NCBI GenBank assembly: GCA_013329575.1
Contig: DUJX01000094.1
Coordinates: forward strand, 589-7,112
Direction: 5' to 3'
Origin: Halobacteria archaeon
GTDB taxonomy: Archaea; Halobacteriota; Methanoliparia; Methanoliparales; Methanoliparaceae
Length of the DNA stretch: 6,524 nucleotides
Position 1 is the first letter of the stretch, and each line of letters starts with the position of its first letter. The notes beneath the pieces were generated by a model, which saw only the letters and a list, made by a program, of their open reading frames with translations, searched no databases and had not been told where the DNA came from. Shown here piece by piece: positions 4,859-6,524 of the stretch. The translations under genes and the position numbers were made by a program.

Positions 4859-5737
4859 ATGCCATACGAGGGTATGATTTTTAGACCGCCGAGCGAGGCG
4901 GAGAGTCTTATAATTCAGACAACAGTGGGTTGTTCTTGGAATAAATGCACGTTCTGTTCGATGTATAGGTATAAAGATTTCAGAATAAAAGAGTACGATG
5001 AGATAAGAGACGATATCGAGATGGCAAAGATGATGTATGGCGATGATGTAAGACGGGTATTCCTTGCAGACGGAGATGCGCTTGTCATAGATACAGATAA
5101 CCTCTTAAAGATAATAGATACTTTAAATAAGGATTTTCCCAATTTGGAACGTGTAAGTACGTATGCCACACCTCATAACTTATTAAATAAAGGGATAGAC
5201 GAACTTAAAGAGTTAAAAGATCGAGGTCTGGATCTGGTTTATCTTGGTGTAGAGACCGGTGATGATAATCTCTTAAGATCTATCGGTAAAGGAGTAAGAC
5301 GGGATGAGATGCTTGAGGCAGGCCTAAATGCTAAAAGAGCGGGTATTAAATTATCTGTAACCATAATATTGGGTTTGGGCGGAAAGGAAGGGAGCAAAAC
5401 GCATGCAGAAGAGACGGCAAGATTGTTAAGCGATATGGATCCGGATTATGTTGGTGCTTTAACCTTGATGGTCATTCCGTCTACACCGTTGTATAATATG
5501 GTAAAATCTGGACGATTGACCCTTTTAAGCCCTATTGAAAGCATTTTAGAATGTAGAAGAATAATCGAAGATATGGATGTTACCGACTGTATCTTCAGAA
5601 GCAATCATGCGTCCAATTATCTGCCACTCGGAGGACGACTGCCACAGGATAAAGATAAGATTATAAAGACGATCGATGATATCGTTAAAAAAAATAAGAC
5701 TTATCTACTACGAAGCGAAGATATGCGAGCATTGTAA
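4859..5737 (+). CDS. Radical SAM protein with CX4CX2C cluster motif, function unknown (COG1032-like)
   Basis: The 292-residue product is a compact radical SAM domain. After an N-terminal FRPPSEAESLIIQTTVGC (8-25) come the cluster cysteines C25, C30 and C33 in GCSWNKCTFCSMY. This is a CX4CX2C spacing rather than the usual CX3CX2C, and it matches what I recall of a widespread anaerobe family beginning 'RPPSEAxSLIIQxTxGCSxNxCTFCxMY'. LADGDAL (69-75) and YLGVETGDD (128-136) are the strand motifs expected for SAM contacts. The C-terminal FRSNHASNYLPLGGRLPQDK (246-265) appears to be a family hallmark. There is no B12-binding domain, no SPASM-type cysteine-rich tail and no TRAM domain, so it resembles neither B12-dependent methylases nor MiaB. 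Extra cysteines C232 and C244 exist, but no second cluster motif is evident. The substrate is unknown. The gene has its own promoter and probably no leader; functional linkage to fae-hps (121 bases downstream) is possible but unproven. Confidence 0.9.
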   Translation: MPYEGMIFRPPSEAESLIIQTTVGCSWNKCTFCSMYRYKDFRIKEYDEIRDDIEMAKMMYGDDVRRVFLADGDALVIDTDNLLKIIDTLNKDFPNLERVSTYATPHNLLNKGIDELKELKDRGLDLVYLGVETGDDNLLRSIGKGVRRDEMLEAGLNAKRAGIKLSVTIILGLGGKEGSKTHAEETARLLSDMDPDYVGALTLMVIPSTPLYNMVKSGRLTLLSPIESILECRRIIEDMDVTDCIFRSNHASNYLPLGGRLPQDKDKIIKTIDDIVKKNKTYLLRSEDMRAL

Positions 5738-5742
5738 GTTAG

Positions 5743-5772
5743 AATTGTTGAATATACAAAATTTATACAATT
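5743..5772 (+). promoter_or_regulatory. Promoter region of fae-hps with an inverted repeat around the TATA box
   Basis: AATTGT (5743-5748) and ACAATT (5767-5772) are inverted copies separated by 18 bases, and a TATA-like TTTATAC (5762-5768) lies in and beside the right arm. Transcription would start near 5791, giving a leader of about 65-70 bases before the TTG start. A regulator bound here would block TBP, but the arms are short and AT-rich, so this is tentative. Confidence 0.35.
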
Positions 5773-5844
5773 ATTATTAAATTAGTAGGTTAAGACATAA
5801 ACGAGAAGATAGATTAAAAACATAGACTGAAACATAAGTTATCC

Positions 5845-5853
5845 GAGAGGGTG
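5845..5853 (+). promoter_or_regulatory. Ribosome-binding site deciding the TTG start of fae-hps
   Basis: GAGAGGGTG ends five bases before TTG 5859. An in-frame TAA at 5835-5837 lies upstream, and no ATG or GTG occurs in frame between it and the conserved protein start, so TTG is the only reasonable initiation codon. Confidence 0.7.
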
Positions 5854-5858
5854 TTATA

Positions 5859-6524
5859 TTGGAATCAAGAGATGATGATTTTTTATATCTGGTTGGAGAG
5901 GCGCTGGTTGGCGAAGGCGATGAAGTAGCACATATCGATCTGATTGTAGGTGATAAAAGAGGGCCCGTTGGAGAAGCGTTTGCTAATGGGTTAGTAAATC
6001 TTTCAAAAGGTCACACACCATTGTTGTCCGTGATAAGACCGAACTTACCGCCCAAACCTTCTACATTGATCGTGCCTAAGGTTACTATCAGAGATATGAA
6101 TGATGCGAACAAAATATTCGGTCCAGCTCAATCGGCCGTTGCAAAAGCCGTTGCTGATTGTGTAGAGGAGGGTGTTATACCAAAAAAAGATGTGGAGCGA
6201 ATAGTGATCATAGCAAGCGTTTTCATCCATCCAAATGCGAGAGATTATGAGAAGATTTATAGATACAATTACGGTGCGGCAAAACTTGCGATAAACAGGG
6301 CGTTCTCATCATTCCCCGATCTTGATACCGTTTTATACGAGAAAGACCGGTCTATAAATCCAATAATGGGATTTTATGTACAGAGGCTATGGAATCCACC
6401 ATATCTTCAGGTTGCTCTCGACCTGACTGATCTAAGTAGGGTGCAAGAAGTGATAGAACAGTTGCCGGACAGCGACCATATAATAATCGAGTTAGGAACT
6501 CCTTTGATCAAGAGATACGGTATC
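5859..6524 (+). CDS. fae-hps: Bifunctional formaldehyde-activating enzyme / 3-hexulose-6-phosphate synthase (Fae-Hps), 3' end beyond window
   Basis: The 222 visible codons hold a complete Fae domain and the first part of an Hps domain. Fae (about 8-150) catalyses condensation of formaldehyde with tetrahydromethanopterin to methylene-H4MPT. Its signature [20 protein letters not shown] (12-31) includes the expected catalytic His25, followed by [19 protein letters not shown] (52-70), [12 protein letters not shown] (87-98) and [18 protein letters not shown] (121-138). A linker reaches [14 protein letters not shown] (176-189), the first strand of the Hps TIM barrel, then [15 protein letters not shown] (207-221). 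Hps interconverts formaldehyde plus ribulose 5-phosphate with D-arabino-3-hexulose 6-phosphate; in methanogens the fusion is thought to serve mainly ribose phosphate synthesis and handling of the released formaldehyde. The full fusion is usually near 390 residues, so roughly 170 are missing to the right, including the Hps DxKxxD metal site. It is read from TTG with its own promoter region, downstream of the radical SAM gene. Confidence 0.96.
   Translation, partial: MESRDDDFLYLVGEALVGEGDEVAHIDLIVGDKRGPVGEAFANGLVNLSKGHTPLLSVIRPNLPPKPSTLIVPKVTIRDMNDANKIFGPAQSAVAKAVADCVEEGVIPKKDVERIVIIASVFIHPNARDYEKIYRYNYGAAKLAINRAFSSFPDLDTVLYEKDRSINPIMGFYVQRLWNPPYLQVALDLTDLSRVQEVIEQLPDSDHIIIELGTPLIKRYGI

Noticed and set aside
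4915..5169. 84-codon minus-strand frame
   Set aside because: Antisense to the radical SAM cluster-binding region.
6045..6230. 61-codon minus-strand frame
   Set aside because: Antisense to the conserved Fae domain.
1..6524. CRISPR array, insertion sequence, integrase/att site, toxin-antitoxin or defence cassette
   Set aside because: No regularly spaced repeats, transposase or nuclease motifs, or terminal inverted repeats were seen; apart from the broken secreted gene the content is core archaeal.

Overview
The window is archaeal, most likely from a methanogen or methane/alkane-oxidising relative in the Methanomicrobia/Methanosarcinales part of Euryarchaeota. The evidence is a ribosomal protein L40e gene, an archaeal-type peptidyl-tRNA hydrolase Pth2, archaeal UPF0200 and UPF0216 proteins, two regulators of types common in methanogens, and a fused formaldehyde-activating enzyme/hexulose-6-phosphate synthase (Fae-Hps). 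The DNA is AT-rich, intergenic DNA is very AT-rich, codons such as ATA and AGA are frequent, and several genes have TATA-like boxes about 25-30 bases before a probable (near-)leaderless start. The lineage is inferred from gene content only.

Layout. Positions 1-1338 (minus strand) hold a translation/tRNA operon read leftwards: rpl40e (48 codons), pth2, then truD, which runs off the left edge. A noncoding stretch of about 370 bases separates it from the rightward genes and carries promoters for both directions, an A13 run, an 11-bp tandem repeat and a small hairpin. Positions 1706-2194 hold a secreted PsbP/DUF1795-like gene whose frame is broken twice. Next are a UPF0200 P-loop kinase-like gene (2378-2941) and a tight three-gene operon (3102-4789) of an ArsR-like regulator, a winged-helix COG1497-type regulator and a UPF0216 protein, with overlapping ends. 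A stand-alone radical SAM gene (4859-5737) with a CX4CX2C cluster motif follows, and then fae-hps (5859 to the right edge), which starts at TTG.

How the genes fit together. rpl40e-pth2-truD is a housekeeping translation cluster. Fae-Hps condenses formaldehyde with tetrahydromethanopterin and interconverts formaldehyde plus ribulose 5-phosphate with hexulose 6-phosphate; in archaea lacking the oxidative pentose phosphate pathway this supplies pentose phosphates. The two-regulator operon looks like a self-contained regulatory unit, and an 18-bp perfect palindrome lies in its promoter region. Its targets cannot be read from the window.

I see no CRISPR array, insertion sequence, tRNA, rRNA or defence system. 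The observations most worth checking are the doubly frame-shifted secreted gene (its second shift falls exactly on a slippery-type A AAA AAT heptamer), the two-regulator/UPF0216 operon with its palindrome, and the radical SAM enzyme of unknown substrate.
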